A stretch of DNA of 30,888 nucleotides from Bifidobacterium sp. (GTDB lineage Bacteria; Actinomycetota; Actinomycetes; Actinomycetales; Bifidobacteriaceae). Positions 22,854 to 30,888 of the stretch are shown in pieces. Numbering within the stretch: the first letter of the stretch is position 1; each line of letters begins with the position of its first letter. Both the position numbers and the translations under genes were made by a program. Where the stretch lies: positions 1-30,888 of the forward strand of contig JAIJEI010000004.1 of assembly GCA_022739095.1 (NCBI GenBank), in the 5' to 3' direction. A model generated the notes under the pieces. The model saw nothing but the letters and a program-made list of their open reading frames with translations, had not been told where the DNA came from and did no database searches.

Positions 22854-23375
22854 ATGGTTGCCAATCAGACGATTCGCGACGCTGATGCCAACGCACAAGG
22901 CTCCATCACTATGGCTGATCTCATGGCTGGTCTGCCGCCGCTGCTTCTCGGCACATATACGCCGAAGATCGATGCCAAGGGCCGTATGGCGCTCCCGGCC
23001 AAATTCCGCTCCCAGCTGGGGCAGGGCCTGGTCATGGCTCGAGGTCAGGAACGGTGCGTGTACCTGCTGCCGTTCGATGAATTTCGCCGTATCGCCTCGC
23101 AGATTCAGCGTGTGTCGGTGGGAAACAAAGCCGCCCGCGAATACCTGCGTGTGTTCCTTTCCGGTGCCGTCGATCAGCAGCCGGATAAGCAGGGCCGCGT
23201 GCTGGTGCCGCAGATGCTGCGCGATTACGCCAATCTGGGTTCCGACGTCGTGGTGATCGGCGTTGGCACCCGTGCCGAACTGTGGAATAAGGACACGTGG
23301 GAGTCCTACCTCGCCGAGAAGGAAGAGGGATATTCCGATATTGCTGACGATGTGTTGCCGGAGGTGGAATTCTGA
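22854..23375 (+). CDS. mraZ: Transcriptional regulator MraZ
   Basis: MraZ is the DNA-binding regulator that opens most dcw clusters. The 173 residues contain both SpoVT/AbrB-like halves, each with its signature: Asp40-AKGRMALP and Asp111-KQGRVLVP. The protein is about 30 residues longer at the N-terminus than usual, since family members start near LLGTYTPKID (31-40 here). The ATG at 22854 has an unusually strong AAGGAGGT site six bases upstream, which supports the long form, although ATGs at codons 20 and 24 are possible starts. The MraZ box sits just upstream. The stop overlaps the rsmH start by one base (TGATG). Confidence 0.95.
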   Translation: MVANQTIRDADANAQGSITMADLMAGLPPLLLGTYTPKIDAKGRMALPAKFRSQLGQGLVMARGQERCVYLLPFDEFRRIASQIQRVSVGNKAAREYLRVFLSGAVDQQPDKQGRVLVPQMLRDYANLGSDVVVIGVGTRAELWNKDTWESYLAEKEEGYSDIADDVLPEVEF

Positions 23376-24454
23376 TGGTTGATGTGGCGAATATTCATCT
23401 GCCGGTATTGCTTGACGATTGCGTGGACCTGATGGCGCCTGCTCTGGAACATGAGAACGCCATCGCAGTGGATTGCACTTTGGGCCTTGCCGGCCATTCC
23501 ATCGCCTTCCTCAAAGCCGCGCCTCAGGCTCGGCTCATCGGCATTGACCGTGACAGCGAAGCGCTGGGGCTGGCCACCGAACGCATGGAACGGGAGGGGC
23601 TCGCCGATCGATTCATCCCGGTGCATGCCGCCTTCGATCAGCTCGATCAGGTGTTGACGGACCGAGGCATAGAACGTGTGGACGCCGTATTCATGGATCT
23701 GGGACTGTCCAGCCTGCAGATCGACGAAACCGATCGTGGCTTCTCCTATTCGCATGATGCGCCGTTGGATATGCGCATGGACGTCAGCCAGCCGTTGACG
23801 GCCGAACGGATTCTTGCCACCTATGATGCGGCGGAACTGGTCCGTATATTCAAGGAATACGGTGAAGAGCGTTTCTCGCGTCAGATCGCCCGCGCCATCG
23901 TGGCGCGTCGGGACAAGGAGCCGTTTACCACCACCGCACAGCTCAACCGTCTGGTCGATGAAGTGGTGCCGCAAGCCCACCGCCCGGCGGGCAATCCCGC
24001 CAAACGCGTCTTCCAGGCGTTGCGCATTGAAGTCAACGGCGAATTGGACAAGCTCGCCTCCACATTGCCGCAAGCCGCGAACCGACTGCATGTCGGGGGA
24101 CGACTGGTGGTGGAGTCCTATCATTCGCTCGAAGACAAAATCGTCAAATCGTTCATGGCACAAGGGCTGCGAGTGGATGTTCCGGCTGGCCTGCCTGTCA
24201 TACCGCCGGATGCCCAACCGTTTTTCACGGATCTCACGCGAGGTGCCATCAAGGCAGACGAACATGAGATCGCAGCCAACCCGAGATCGGCTTCGGTGCG
24301 GTTGCGGGCGGTGGAAGTCAGCCGTGAGATTCCGTCGCGATGGAGGAAACGCTTTACGCAAACCGCGCAGGGCCTGAATGACGTCAAGATACAAGGCTCC
24401 GCGTCTCCGGGCAGAGTCAAAAACACAGCACGAATTCGTACAAGGAGGGGATAA
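23375..24454 (+). CDS. rsmH: 16S rRNA m4C1402 methyltransferase RsmH (MraW)
   Basis: RsmH methylates N4 of C1402 in the 16S rRNA decoding centre using SAM. The 359 residues show HLPVLLDD at the start, SAM motif VDCTLGLAGHS (32-42), Asp58, the DLGLSS block (108-113), and GFSYSHDAPLDMRMD (122-136). The insertion domain follows, then ESYHSLEDKIVK and the C-terminal NPRSASVRLRAVE. Length is somewhat above the usual 310-320, through a basic C-terminal tail (WRKRFTQTAQ onward). The start overlaps the mraZ stop, so translation is coupled. The AAGGAGGGG near its end is the ribosome site for the next gene. Confidence 0.97.
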   Translation: MVDVANIHLPVLLDDCVDLMAPALEHENAIAVDCTLGLAGHSIAFLKAAPQARLIGIDRDSEALGLATERMEREGLADRFIPVHAAFDQLDQVLTDRGIERVDAVFMDLGLSSLQIDETDRGFSYSHDAPLDMRMDVSQPLTAERILATYDAAELVRIFKEYGEERFSRQIARAIVARRDKEPFTTTAQLNRLVDEVVPQAHRPAGNPAKRVFQALRIEVNGELDKLASTLPQAANRLHVGGRLVVESYHSLEDKIVKSFMAQGLRVDVPAGLPVIPPDAQPFFTDLTRGAIKADEHEIAANPRSASVRLRAVEVSREIPSRWRKRFTQTAQGLNDVKIQGSASPGRVKNTARIRTRRG

Positions 24455-24460
24455 CAGCAT

Positions 24461-24910
24461 ATGGCAACTGCACGAAGCTTTCGATCGAACGCGGCTCCGG
24501 CCTCGAACCGGCCGCACACCAAGCATCAGTCCTCCTCCCGACCTGAGCTGCGGGTGGTCTCCAACCCGCGTGGAGACGAACGGGGCAATGTCGTCGGACG
24601 GGTCCTCGAATGGACCAGAACAAGAAGCGCACCGCTGGTGCACGTGGCCATCGCAGTGATCTTCCTCGTCGGCACCTTGTTCGGCGCGCTGATGCTGCGT
24701 ACCCAGATGGTGCAGAACTCGTTTGAAGCGGCACAGATCGAAACCAGCATCAACAGACTTACCCAAGATATCGAAGACGATCAGGCCAAACTCGATCAAT
24801 TAGTCGCGAACCTGCCCGACAAGGCCAGCGACATGGGCATGGTCCCGCAGCAGGGATCAGTGTCCATCGACTTAAGCGGATACCAGTCCAACAAAGGCGG
24901 AACCCAGTGA
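24461..24910 (+). CDS. ftsL: FtsL-like septum protein
   Basis: This 149-residue bitopic protein sits in the ftsL position between rsmH and ftsI. Residues 1-57 are cytoplasmic, basic and low-complexity; 58-79 are the membrane segment (PLVHVAIAVIFLVGTLFGAL); 83-118 are a coiled-coil-like stretch with regular hydrophobic spacing; and a 30-residue tail ends the protein. FtsL proteins vary greatly in sequence, so the call rests on topology and position. FtsL pairs with FtsB and helps activate septal peptidoglycan synthesis by FtsW/FtsI. The ATG follows the rsmH stop by six bases, with AAGGAGGGG upstream. Its TGA overlaps the GTG start of ftsI (GTGA). Confidence 0.75.
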   Translation: MATARSFRSNAAPASNRPHTKHQSSSRPELRVVSNPRGDERGNVVGRVLEWTRTRSAPLVHVAIAVIFLVGTLFGALMLRTQMVQNSFEAAQIETSINRLTQDIEDDQAKLDQLVANLPDKASDMGMVPQQGSVSIDLSGYQSNKGGTQ

Positions 24911-26709
24911 ACACCATTCGTCGCATCGTAGAGTTTGCCAAGGTCAAGACCTTCGCGTTCAAATGCATTGCCATCGGCGCCGCATTGGCGTTGGTGGCGT
25001 CGGCATGCGTGATTCAGCTGGCCTCCACCCAGCTCATCGGCGGCCGTCAAACCGCACAAGCGGCCACGGCTAACCGCACCCTGACCGTGACGTTAAGCGC
25101 CAAGCGTGGCCGTATCCTCGACACCAACGGCTCCGTGCTCGCTCAAAGCGTGGAGCGTTATACTATCGTCGCCAATCCGGAGGCTGCACAGGAGTTCGAG
25201 CCGATTACTTGCAATGACAACACCCGTGATTACTGCCACGAAATTGACGGCAAACCCGTGGGTGCTACCGGAGCGGCGGCTGTGGGCCGACTGCTGGCCA
25301 AAGTCCTGGATATGAGCGCCATGGAACTGGGCGCTGATCTGTCCGGTACCGGGCAGTATGTGATTCTGAAGAAAGATGTGACTCCGCAGGTCAAGCGCAG
25401 CATCGAGGCGTTGCACATGGGCGGTATTGTCTGGGGTGAGCTGAGCAGTGAACGACTGTATGCGGATGGCGATCTCATAGGTGCGCTGCTTGGCGGCGTG
25501 AACGACAACGGCGATGGCGTCGCCGGCATTGAGCAGGTCGAGAACAAGACGCTTACCGGAACCGATGGCCATGAAACCTACCAGCGTGGTAATGGCGGCG
25601 AAGAGATTCCCGGCACCATGACCGAATCGGTGGCGGCCAAGAATGGCGACGATGTCACCCTGACCATTGACCGTGATGTGCAGTGGTATGTCAAAAAGGC
25701 CTTGAAGGAGGCCGAATCCAAGTATGGTGCAGCGTGGGCGATCGCCGTGGTGCAGGATGTCCAGAGCGGGGAGATTCTCGCACTGGCCGATAGCGATGAA
25801 GTACAGGCTGGTACCGATGCGGCGAAGATGAGCCCGTCTCGGGCCGTGTCCGAAACCTTCGAGCCTGGTTCGGTGGGCAAGGTCATCTCCATGTCCGGCT
25901 ATCTGCAGACGGGACTGCATAAGATGAGCGATCAATTGTCGGTCCCGGACCACATCACACAGAAGGGCCAGACCTACAAGGACTCATTCGACCATGGCAC
26001 TGAGCGCTGGACGCTCGCCGGCATTCTGCAGAACTCATCGAACGTCGGCATGATTATGGCCGGGGAGAACTATCCGGATGAGCAACGCTACGAGTACCTG
26101 ACCAAATTCGGCATCGGACAACCGACCGGACTGAACCTGCCCGGTGAATCGAGCGGTCTGCTCACCAGCCCTTCGGCATGGGACCTGCGTACGCGCAACA
26201 CCATCCTGTTTGGTCAGGGCTACACCGTCAACGCCCTGCAGCTCAACAACGTGGTGGCCACCATCGCGAACAAGGGTGTCAAGCAGCAGCAGTCGATCAT
26301 CAAATCAACCACCGATGCCAATGGCAAGACCACTGAGACCAAGAAGGGCGGAGCCACCCGCGTGGTGGATGAAAAGGTCGCATCGGACATGATGAATGCG
26401 ATGGAATCAGTGGCGGAAAGCTACAACAAGTTCGTCAAGGTCGATGGTTACCGCATGGCCGCCAAGTCCGGTACCGCAGAGGTGCAGGGCTCGGACGGCA
26501 AGCTCTCGTCCATTATCTCCGATTATTCCGTGGTGATTCCCGCGGACAACCCGCGCTATGCGGTCACCGTGGTGATGAAGGATCCGAATGGTGTGTTCGG
26601 CGGTCTGACGGCCGGCCCTGTTTCCGCACAGATTTGTGAGTTCCTTATGCAGAAATACGAGGTGCCTGTCTCCAGTCCACGCAAAGATGCTATTCCAGTC
26701 ACGTGGTAA
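24907..26709 (+). CDS. ftsI: Septal peptidoglycan transpeptidase FtsI / PBP3-type
   Basis: FtsI is a class B penicillin-binding protein that cross-links septal peptidoglycan outside the membrane. The 600 residues have a short cytoplasmic start, a membrane anchor (about 18-42), a dimerisation/pedestal domain with RGRILDTNGSVLAQS (68-81), and a transpeptidase domain. The active-site motifs are Ser322-Val-Gly-Lys325, Ser377-Ser-Asn379 and Lys520-Ser-Gly522. The glycine in SVGK differs from the more familiar STFK. Length is normal. The start is GTG overlapping the ftsL-like stop by four bases, so its translation probably depends on that gene. Beta-lactams should target Ser322 by family knowledge. 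Confidence 0.95.
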   Translation: MNTIRRIVEFAKVKTFAFKCIAIGAALALVASACVIQLASTQLIGGRQTAQAATANRTLTVTLSAKRGRILDTNGSVLAQSVERYTIVANPEAAQEFEPITCNDNTRDYCHEIDGKPVGATGAAAVGRLLAKVLDMSAMELGADLSGTGQYVILKKDVTPQVKRSIEALHMGGIVWGELSSERLYADGDLIGALLGGVNDNGDGVAGIEQVENKTLTGTDGHETYQRGNGGEEIPGTMTESVAAKNGDDVTLTIDRDVQWYVKKALKEAESKYGAAWAIAVVQDVQSGEILALADSDEVQAGTDAAKMSPSRAVSETFEPGSVGKVISMSGYLQTGLHKMSDQLSVPDHITQKGQTYKDSFDHGTERWTLAGILQNSSNVGMIMAGENYPDEQRYEYLTKFGIGQPTGLNLPGESSGLLTSPSAWDLRTRNTILFGQGYTVNALQLNNVVATIANKGVKQQQSIIKSTTDANGKTTETKKGGATRVVDEKVASDMMNAMESVAESYNKFVKVDGYRMAAKSGTAEVQGSDGKLSSIISDYSVVIPADNPRYAVTVVMKDPNGVFGGLTAGPVSAQICEFLMQKYEVPVSSPRKDAIPVTW

Positions 26710-26735
26710 GGATCAGGGGAGAAAGGCGATAACCC

Positions 26736-27608
26736 ATGAGTGCAGTGAGCGAATCCATCGCCCAGCGGGTGACCCTGGGAATGCTGGTCGAACGATACGG
26801 TTTTGAAGTCGATCCACCCTTCGCCACCAATGTCACCATTACCTCACTCAGCGATGCCGTGGATACCGTGATTCCCGGCTCGCTGTTCATCTGCACGCAT
26901 GAGCAGGAACCCGATGTACTGCATGCCGCACAGGCCGGTGCCTATGCGGTGTTGCTGCCACGCGCGTCCAAAGGGCAGATTGCCAATGCCGATATACCGT
27001 TGCTCTACGGCGATTTCGACGATCGCGTACTCGGCGATCTGACCAGCGGCCTGGCCGGTGGACCATCCAACGCCATGGCGGTGTTCGCGGTGACCGGTGC
27101 GGATGAGCAGGCCGTCGACGCAGGCGTGTCCCAGCTCTCCGAATTCCTGCACATGCTGGGCAATCCGGTGGCGGTAATCACCGCATCCGGGTCCACGTCG
27201 ATGACACGTACCATGAACCTGAACTATCCTCTGGGCATCCTCGATATGCAGCGCGCGCTGTCCGTGTGCGCCGAAGACGGTGTGGCGGTCGTGATCATCG
27301 CCATGGATGACCGCACATTGGCCGAGCATGCGTTGGAATCGGTGAACGTGGATGTGCTGGGCACGGAAGATGTCAACGCAAGCGCAAGCTTGGACGAATT
27401 GAAGACACGCTACGCGTTCGTTGCGGAACATGACATGTCCATGACCTCGTCGACACCCGAATCGGATGAAATGGCTGCGGATTCACCGGCCATGCACGAC
27501 CGCGTCCGACTTGGGCACATGTCCTTGGCCATCGCCATGGTACTGGCCGTCGGCGTGAGGAAAAACAACATACGCAGTGCCCTGCGTGTGGCCAATAATC
27601 TCAATTAA
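26736..27608 (+). CDS. MurE-like degenerate Mur-ligase protein (P-loop and C-terminal domain lost)
   Basis: This 290-residue protein lies where murE usually sits between ftsI and murF. Its order of blocks resembles MurE: an N-terminal substrate-domain pattern (VTITSLSDAVDTVIPGSLFI at 33-52, then HAAQAGAYAVLLP at 63-75); AVFAVTGADEQAVDAG (115-130) where MurE has VTGTNGKTTT; LDMQRALSVCAEDGVAVVIIAMDDRTLAEHAL (169-200) where MurE has the GVTHVVMEVSSHAL region; and LAIAMVLAVGVRKNNIRSAL (264-283), like the NALAA...LGV block. The P-loop Gly-Lys-Thr is absent, the catalytic Glu and His regions are altered, and the C-terminal ligase domain is missing (290 residues against about 490). The frame is intact and has dcw-like codon use, so it may be a maintained pseudoenzyme. 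It cannot be the cell's amino-acid ligase; a working MurE must be elsewhere. Confidence 0.7.
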   Translation: MSAVSESIAQRVTLGMLVERYGFEVDPPFATNVTITSLSDAVDTVIPGSLFICTHEQEPDVLHAAQAGAYAVLLPRASKGQIANADIPLLYGDFDDRVLGDLTSGLAGGPSNAMAVFAVTGADEQAVDAGVSQLSEFLHMLGNPVAVITASGSTSMTRTMNLNYPLGILDMQRALSVCAEDGVAVVIIAMDDRTLAEHALESVNVDVLGTEDVNASASLDELKTRYAFVAEHDMSMTSSTPESDEMAADSPAMHDRVRLGHMSLAIAMVLAVGVRKNNIRSALRVANNLN

Positions 27609-27656
27609 GTCCGTGGATGCGGGACGAATCGCAAGCGTAAAGGAGTTTGAAACGCC

Positions 27657-29108
27657 ATGGTTCCGATGAGTGTGGAGGAGATCGCCAAGGCCGTCGATGG
27701 TCGATTGATCGGAGACGCCGATTCCGAGTCTCGAGCCACCAATACGGTCAGCGACTCGCGGCAGGCCGGCCCCGGATCGATGTTTGTGGCCATCCGAGGC
27801 GAGCGTGTCGATGGGCATGACTTTGTGGCGAAAACCGCTGAACAGGGAGCCACGGTGGCCATCGTCGACCATGAGGTGGAGTCCGATGGCCTGCCGCAGA
27901 TCGTAGTGAAAGACACGGTCGACGCCCTTGGCGAGCTCGCTCGACACAACATCGTTCGCCGCCGCGAGCTGGACGGCGACTTCGACATCATTGGATTGAC
28001 CGGTTCGGTGGGCAAGACCACCACCAAGGATCTGCTCTCCTCCCTGCTTGCCACCGTAGGCCCGACCGTGGCTCCGGTGGGATCGTTCAACAATGAGATC
28101 GGCCTGCCGCTCACTGCGTTGCGGGTCGATGAGCACACCCGGTTCTTCGTGGCTGAGATGGGTGCCAGCCATATCGGCGAAATCGCGCGACTGACCCGTA
28201 TCGCACCGCCAAACACGGCAATCGTATTGAAGGTCGGCGTCGCTCACCTTGGAGAATTCGGCTCCCGAGAACGCATCGCACAGGCGAAAAGCGAAATCGT
28301 GCAGGGATTGCTTCCCGGAGGCACCGCGGTACTGAACGCCGATGACGAACACGTGGTTCCCATGGCCGGCCTGGCCAACGGCGACGTGTTGTGGTTCGGC
28401 TTGGGATCGTCGCAGGAGCCCGAGGTACGGGCCATTGATGTCACTGCCGACCGGTCCGATCATGCTGAATTCACGTTGGTCGATGCGGACGGCAACCATA
28501 CGCCGGTGCATCTGGGCATTCCTGGACGTCACAACGTGATGAACGCGTTGGCCGCCGCAACCGTGGCGATGCGTTACGGTATGACACCCGAAACGGTGGC
28601 GCAGATTCTGGCCTCGCAGCACACCATCAGCCCTCATCGCATGGCATTGTCCACGGTGAATCGCGAGGGGACTTCCTTCACGCTGATCGATGATTCCTTC
28701 AACGCCAATCCCGACTCCATGAAAGCCGGCCTGAACGGGTTGAAGGCTTGGAACTCAAATGACGGCAAGGAGCCGTTCCGCGTGGCGCTGCTGGGTGCCA
28801 TGCTGGAACTCGGCGCCGATGAAACGGCATTGCACACCTCGATCGGCACGTATGCGGCCGAATTGGGCATCGACGCGATCATCGCGGTCGGTTCCGCCCA
28901 AGACCAACATCTCGATGCACTGGCACAGGCTCTGGCGGACGGTGCCCGTCAGCCCCAATCCGCGTCGGTGGATTGCGTACACGACATCGATGCGGCCGAA
29001 CAGCTGGTCATCGACTTGGCGCGCAACCATCCCGACGCTGTGGTACTGCTCAAGGGATCGCACGCGTCAGGCCTGAGCGCTTTGGCCGAACGCTGGGCAA
29101 AGAACTGA
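27657..29108 (+). CDS. murF: UDP-MurNAc-tripeptide:D-Ala-D-Ala ligase MurF
   Basis: MurF adds the D-Ala-D-Ala dipeptide to UDP-MurNAc-tripeptide in the cytosol using ATP. The 483 residues show the three Mur-ligase domains. The first is a substrate domain with VSDSRQAGPGSMFVAIRGERVDGHDF (31-56). The second is an ATPase domain with P-loop GSVGKTTT (116-123), GSFNNEIGLPLTAL, and the EMGASHIGEI block. The third is a C-terminal domain with ISPHRM, DDSFNANPDSMKAGL and VLLKGSHASGL. The DSFNANP motif distinguishes MurF from MurE. Length is close to the family norm. The ATG at 27657 has AAAGGAG eleven bases upstream; an ATG three codons on is an alternative. It follows the MurE-like gene by 48 bases. 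Confidence 0.96.
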   Translation: MVPMSVEEIAKAVDGRLIGDADSESRATNTVSDSRQAGPGSMFVAIRGERVDGHDFVAKTAEQGATVAIVDHEVESDGLPQIVVKDTVDALGELARHNIVRRRELDGDFDIIGLTGSVGKTTTKDLLSSLLATVGPTVAPVGSFNNEIGLPLTALRVDEHTRFFVAEMGASHIGEIARLTRIAPPNTAIVLKVGVAHLGEFGSRERIAQAKSEIVQGLLPGGTAVLNADDEHVVPMAGLANGDVLWFGLGSSQEPEVRAIDVTADRSDHAEFTLVDADGNHTPVHLGIPGRHNVMNALAAATVAMRYGMTPETVAQILASQHTISPHRMALSTVNREGTSFTLIDDSFNANPDSMKAGLNGLKAWNSNDGKEPFRVALLGAMLELGADETALHTSIGTYAAELGIDAIIAVGSAQDQHLDALAQALADGARQPQSASVDCVHDIDAAEQLVIDLARNHPDAVVLLKGSHASGLSALAERWAKN

Positions 29109-29152
29109 CCTGATAACCATCCCAAGAAACCGACAAGAAAGAGAAGCTGCAC

Positions 29153-30259
29153 GTGATTGCTCTGATCATTGGAATGCTGGTGTCGCTCATCGTCACCTTA
29201 GTCGGCACCCCGCTGCTGATTCGGCTGGTCCACAAGCTGCACTATGGCCAGTACATCCGCCAGGATGGGCCGCAGTCGCATCTGGTCAAGCGCGGCACCC
29301 CCACGTTGGGCGGCGTGGTCATCAACTTCGCGATTCTGCTCGGTTGGGTATCCTCCGCACTGTATCGATACCTGCGTTCGGGCGACGTGCCCTCCTGGTC
29401 CGCGATGCTCGTACTGTTCGCCATGCTGTCGATGGGTCTGCTGGGCTTTATCGACGACTTCGCCAAGGTGCGTAAGAAGCAGAACGAAGGCCTATCGGTG
29501 GGCGGCAAGTTCATCGGCCAGTTCATCTTCGCCACCATCTACGCGGTACTTGCGCTGCTGATTCCCACCAAATCGGGATTCCCCAGCGCGCAGGCGGGCA
29601 TCAGCTTCATCGAACAGCCGTTCTTCAACTTCGACTTCGCCGGCCGTGCCGTAGCCATCATCCTGTTCGTCATCTGGGTGAACTTCCTGATGACCGCATG
29701 GACCAACGCAGTGAATCTGACGGATGGGCTTGACGGTCTGGCGGCAGGTTCGTCGATGATCGCCTTCACCGGTTTTGGCATCATCGCATTTTGGGAAAGC
29801 TACCACATCAAGGGCGGCAGCCATGGCGGCTATTCCTATGCCGTGTCCGATCCTCTCGATCTGACCGTCATCGCCGTATGCGCGGCCGTCGCCTGCTTCG
29901 GCTTCCTGTGGTACAACTCGAACCCCGCATCGATTTTCATGGGTGATACCGGTTCCCTGGCCTTGGGCGGTCTGTTCGCAGCCCTGTCCATCGCCACGCA
30001 CACCGAATTCCTGGCGGTGGTTCTGGGTGGACTGTACGTCATGGAAGCCATGAGCGACGTCATCCAGGTCGGGTACTTCAAGATGACCCACAAACGTGTA
30101 TTCAAAATGGCACCGATCCACCATCATTTCGAACTGAAGGGTTGGACCGAAACCAAGGTGGTGGTGCGGTTCTGGATGATCGAACTCATCTTCGTGCTGC
30201 TCGCCCTGACGATTTTCTACGGCGACTGGGTCATCCGCTCCGGCCTGCTGTTCAGCTAG
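29153..30259 (+). CDS. mraY: Phospho-MurNAc-pentapeptide translocase MraY
   Basis: MraY transfers phospho-MurNAc-pentapeptide from UDP to undecaprenyl phosphate, making lipid I in the cytoplasmic membrane. The 368 residues show about ten hydrophobic segments. Family motifs are RGTPTLGG (47-54), the catalytic Asp101-Asp102 in GFIDDFAK, NAVNLTDGLDGLA (185-197), FMGDTGS with Asp265 (262-268), and the histidine cluster PIHHHFELKGW (321-331). Length is normal. The start is GTG at 29153 with a GAGAAG upstream; ATG at codon 8 lies inside the first membrane segment and is less likely. It follows murF by 44 bases and precedes murD by 54, in the same transcript order as in most dcw clusters. Confidence 0.97.
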   Translation: MIALIIGMLVSLIVTLVGTPLLIRLVHKLHYGQYIRQDGPQSHLVKRGTPTLGGVVINFAILLGWVSSALYRYLRSGDVPSWSAMLVLFAMLSMGLLGFIDDFAKVRKKQNEGLSVGGKFIGQFIFATIYAVLALLIPTKSGFPSAQAGISFIEQPFFNFDFAGRAVAIILFVIWVNFLMTAWTNAVNLTDGLDGLAAGSSMIAFTGFGIIAFWESYHIKGGSHGGYSYAVSDPLDLTVIAVCAAVACFGFLWYNSNPASIFMGDTGSLALGGLFAALSIATHTEFLAVVLGGLYVMEAMSDVIQVGYFKMTHKRVFKMAPIHHHFELKGWTETKVVVRFWMIELIFVLLALTIFYGDWVIRSGLLFS

Positions 30260-30313
30260 CGGAAATCTGGGTGGATTATGCTCACCCACGGAATTCCTAT
30301 ATCAGGAGGAACA

Positions 30314-30888
30314 ATGCAAGTAGCGGATAAGACAGTGGTGATCGCCGGACTGGGTGTGTCCGGCACCTCGTTGGCGGAGGTATTGAGGGAACGCGGCGCC
30401 CACGTGATCGGCGTCGACGAGAGGAAGCCCGAGGCCGATCTCCATTCCTTTGATGACGTGGACTGGGACCACGTGGACTACGTCATGTCGTCCCCGGTGT
30501 TCAACCCCCGCACCCCATTCGTGCTGGAAGCCCAACGCCGTGGCATCCCCGTGATGAGCGAGGTGGAATTCGCATGGCAGCTGCGTGTGAATAACGAGCG
30601 TACCGGTACTCCGGCTCCATGGATCGGCATCACCGGCACCAACGGCAAAACCTCCACCACTGAGATGACCTCGGAAATGCTCATCGCCTGCGGACTCGAC
30701 GCGCCGACCGCCGGCAATATCGCCTCCGGGGACATGAGCATGAGCCTGTCTCGTTGCGCCACCAATCCTCAGCACGACGTACTGTGCGTGGAACTGAGCT
30801 CCTTCCAATTGCACTTCACCGATTCGCTGGCACTTGACTGCGCGGCGATCACCAATATCGCCGACGATCACCTCGACTGGCATGGCGG
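30314..30888 (+). CDS. murD: UDP-MurNAc-L-alanine:D-glutamate ligase MurD, N-terminal part
   Basis: MurD adds D-glutamate to UDP-MurNAc-L-alanine. The gene runs off the window after 191 codons. Visible are the N-terminal Rossmann-like domain (VVIAGLGVSGTSLAEVL, about 8-24), SSPVFNPRTP (59-68), the P-loop GTNGKTST (108-115), GNIASGD, ELSSFQL with the expected acidic residue, and AITNIADDHLDWH at the end, the Mur-ligase metal and ATP region. AGGAGGA lies three bases before the ATG. A six-base-pair hairpin (TGGGTG/CACCCA, 30268-30288) sits in the 54-base gap after mraY; it has no T-run and need not stop transcription. Confidence 0.96.
   Translation, partial: MQVADKTVVIAGLGVSGTSLAEVLRERGAHVIGVDERKPEADLHSFDDVDWDHVDYVMSSPVFNPRTPFVLEAQRRGIPVMSEVEFAWQLRVNNERTGTPAPWIGITGTNGKTSTTEMTSEMLIACGLDAPTAGNIASGDMSMSLSRCATNPQHDVLCVELSSFQLHFTDSLALDCAAITNIADDHLDWHG

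Noticed and set aside
23306..24799. 497-residue open frame antisense to rsmH and the ftsL-like gene
   Set aside because: It spans two unrelated sense genes and shows no domain, so it is a by-product of their codon use.
1..30888. CRISPR arrays, tRNA genes, insertion sequences
   Set aside because: No regularly spaced repeats with unique spacers, no tRNA T-loop/anticodon pattern and no transposase frame were recognised. The repeats found are regulatory or intergenic elements.

Overview
The window looks like a chromosomal segment of a Bifidobacterium, probably from the B. longum / B. breve group. This rests on the high G+C coding style, an L-lactate dehydrogenase that matches from memory the B. 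longum enzyme almost throughout, actinobacterial-type LexA boxes, a fused two-domain peptide-ABC ATPase, and a division/cell-wall (dcw) cluster whose murE slot holds an unusual gene. The species call is inference. No tRNA, rRNA, CRISPR array, insertion sequence or prophage gene was seen.

Layout. 1-1.5 kb: the 3' end of a glutamine synthetase gene and an MFS exporter. 1.6-7.2 kb: a complete peptide-type ABC importer (permease C, permease B, family-5 lipoprotein, fused double ATPase). 7.2-12.9 kb, minus strand: three overlapping genes encoding an RsmC-like methyltransferase, the DEAH helicase HrpA and a basic membrane-anchored extracellular protein. 13.1-15.7 kb: hflX and ldh, with a LacI-family operator and a CRP-like palindrome in front of ldh. 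15.7-17.0 kb: a repeat-rich convergent junction and a zinc-type cation-efflux gene. 17.2-18.9 kb: lexA, a divergent SOS-type LysM gene broken by one in-frame TAG, and nrdR. 19.0-22.5 kb, minus strand: a HelD-like helicase gene followed 10 bases later by serA. 22.5-30.9 kb: the start of the dcw cluster (mraZ, rsmH, ftsL-like, ftsI, a degenerate MurE-like gene, murF, mraY, start of murD), preceded by a four-repeat MraZ box.

How the parts work together. The dcw genes build and insert septal peptidoglycan. MurF, MraY and MurD make the precursor, FtsI cross-links it at the septum, and MraZ and RsmH are the conserved first genes. The lexA/LysM divergon is the actinobacterial and Firmicute layout in which DNA damage relieves LexA repression and a small LysM protein delays division; here that protein is cut before its LysM domain. 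Lactate dehydrogenase regenerates NAD+ at the end of the bifid shunt, and its upstream sites fit global sugar control.

The observations most worth a second look are the nonsense-interrupted LysM SOS gene, the Mur-ligase-like gene that has lost its P-loop and C-terminal domain, and the inverted repeat blocks at the ldh / cation-efflux junction, one of which includes the efflux gene's stop codon.
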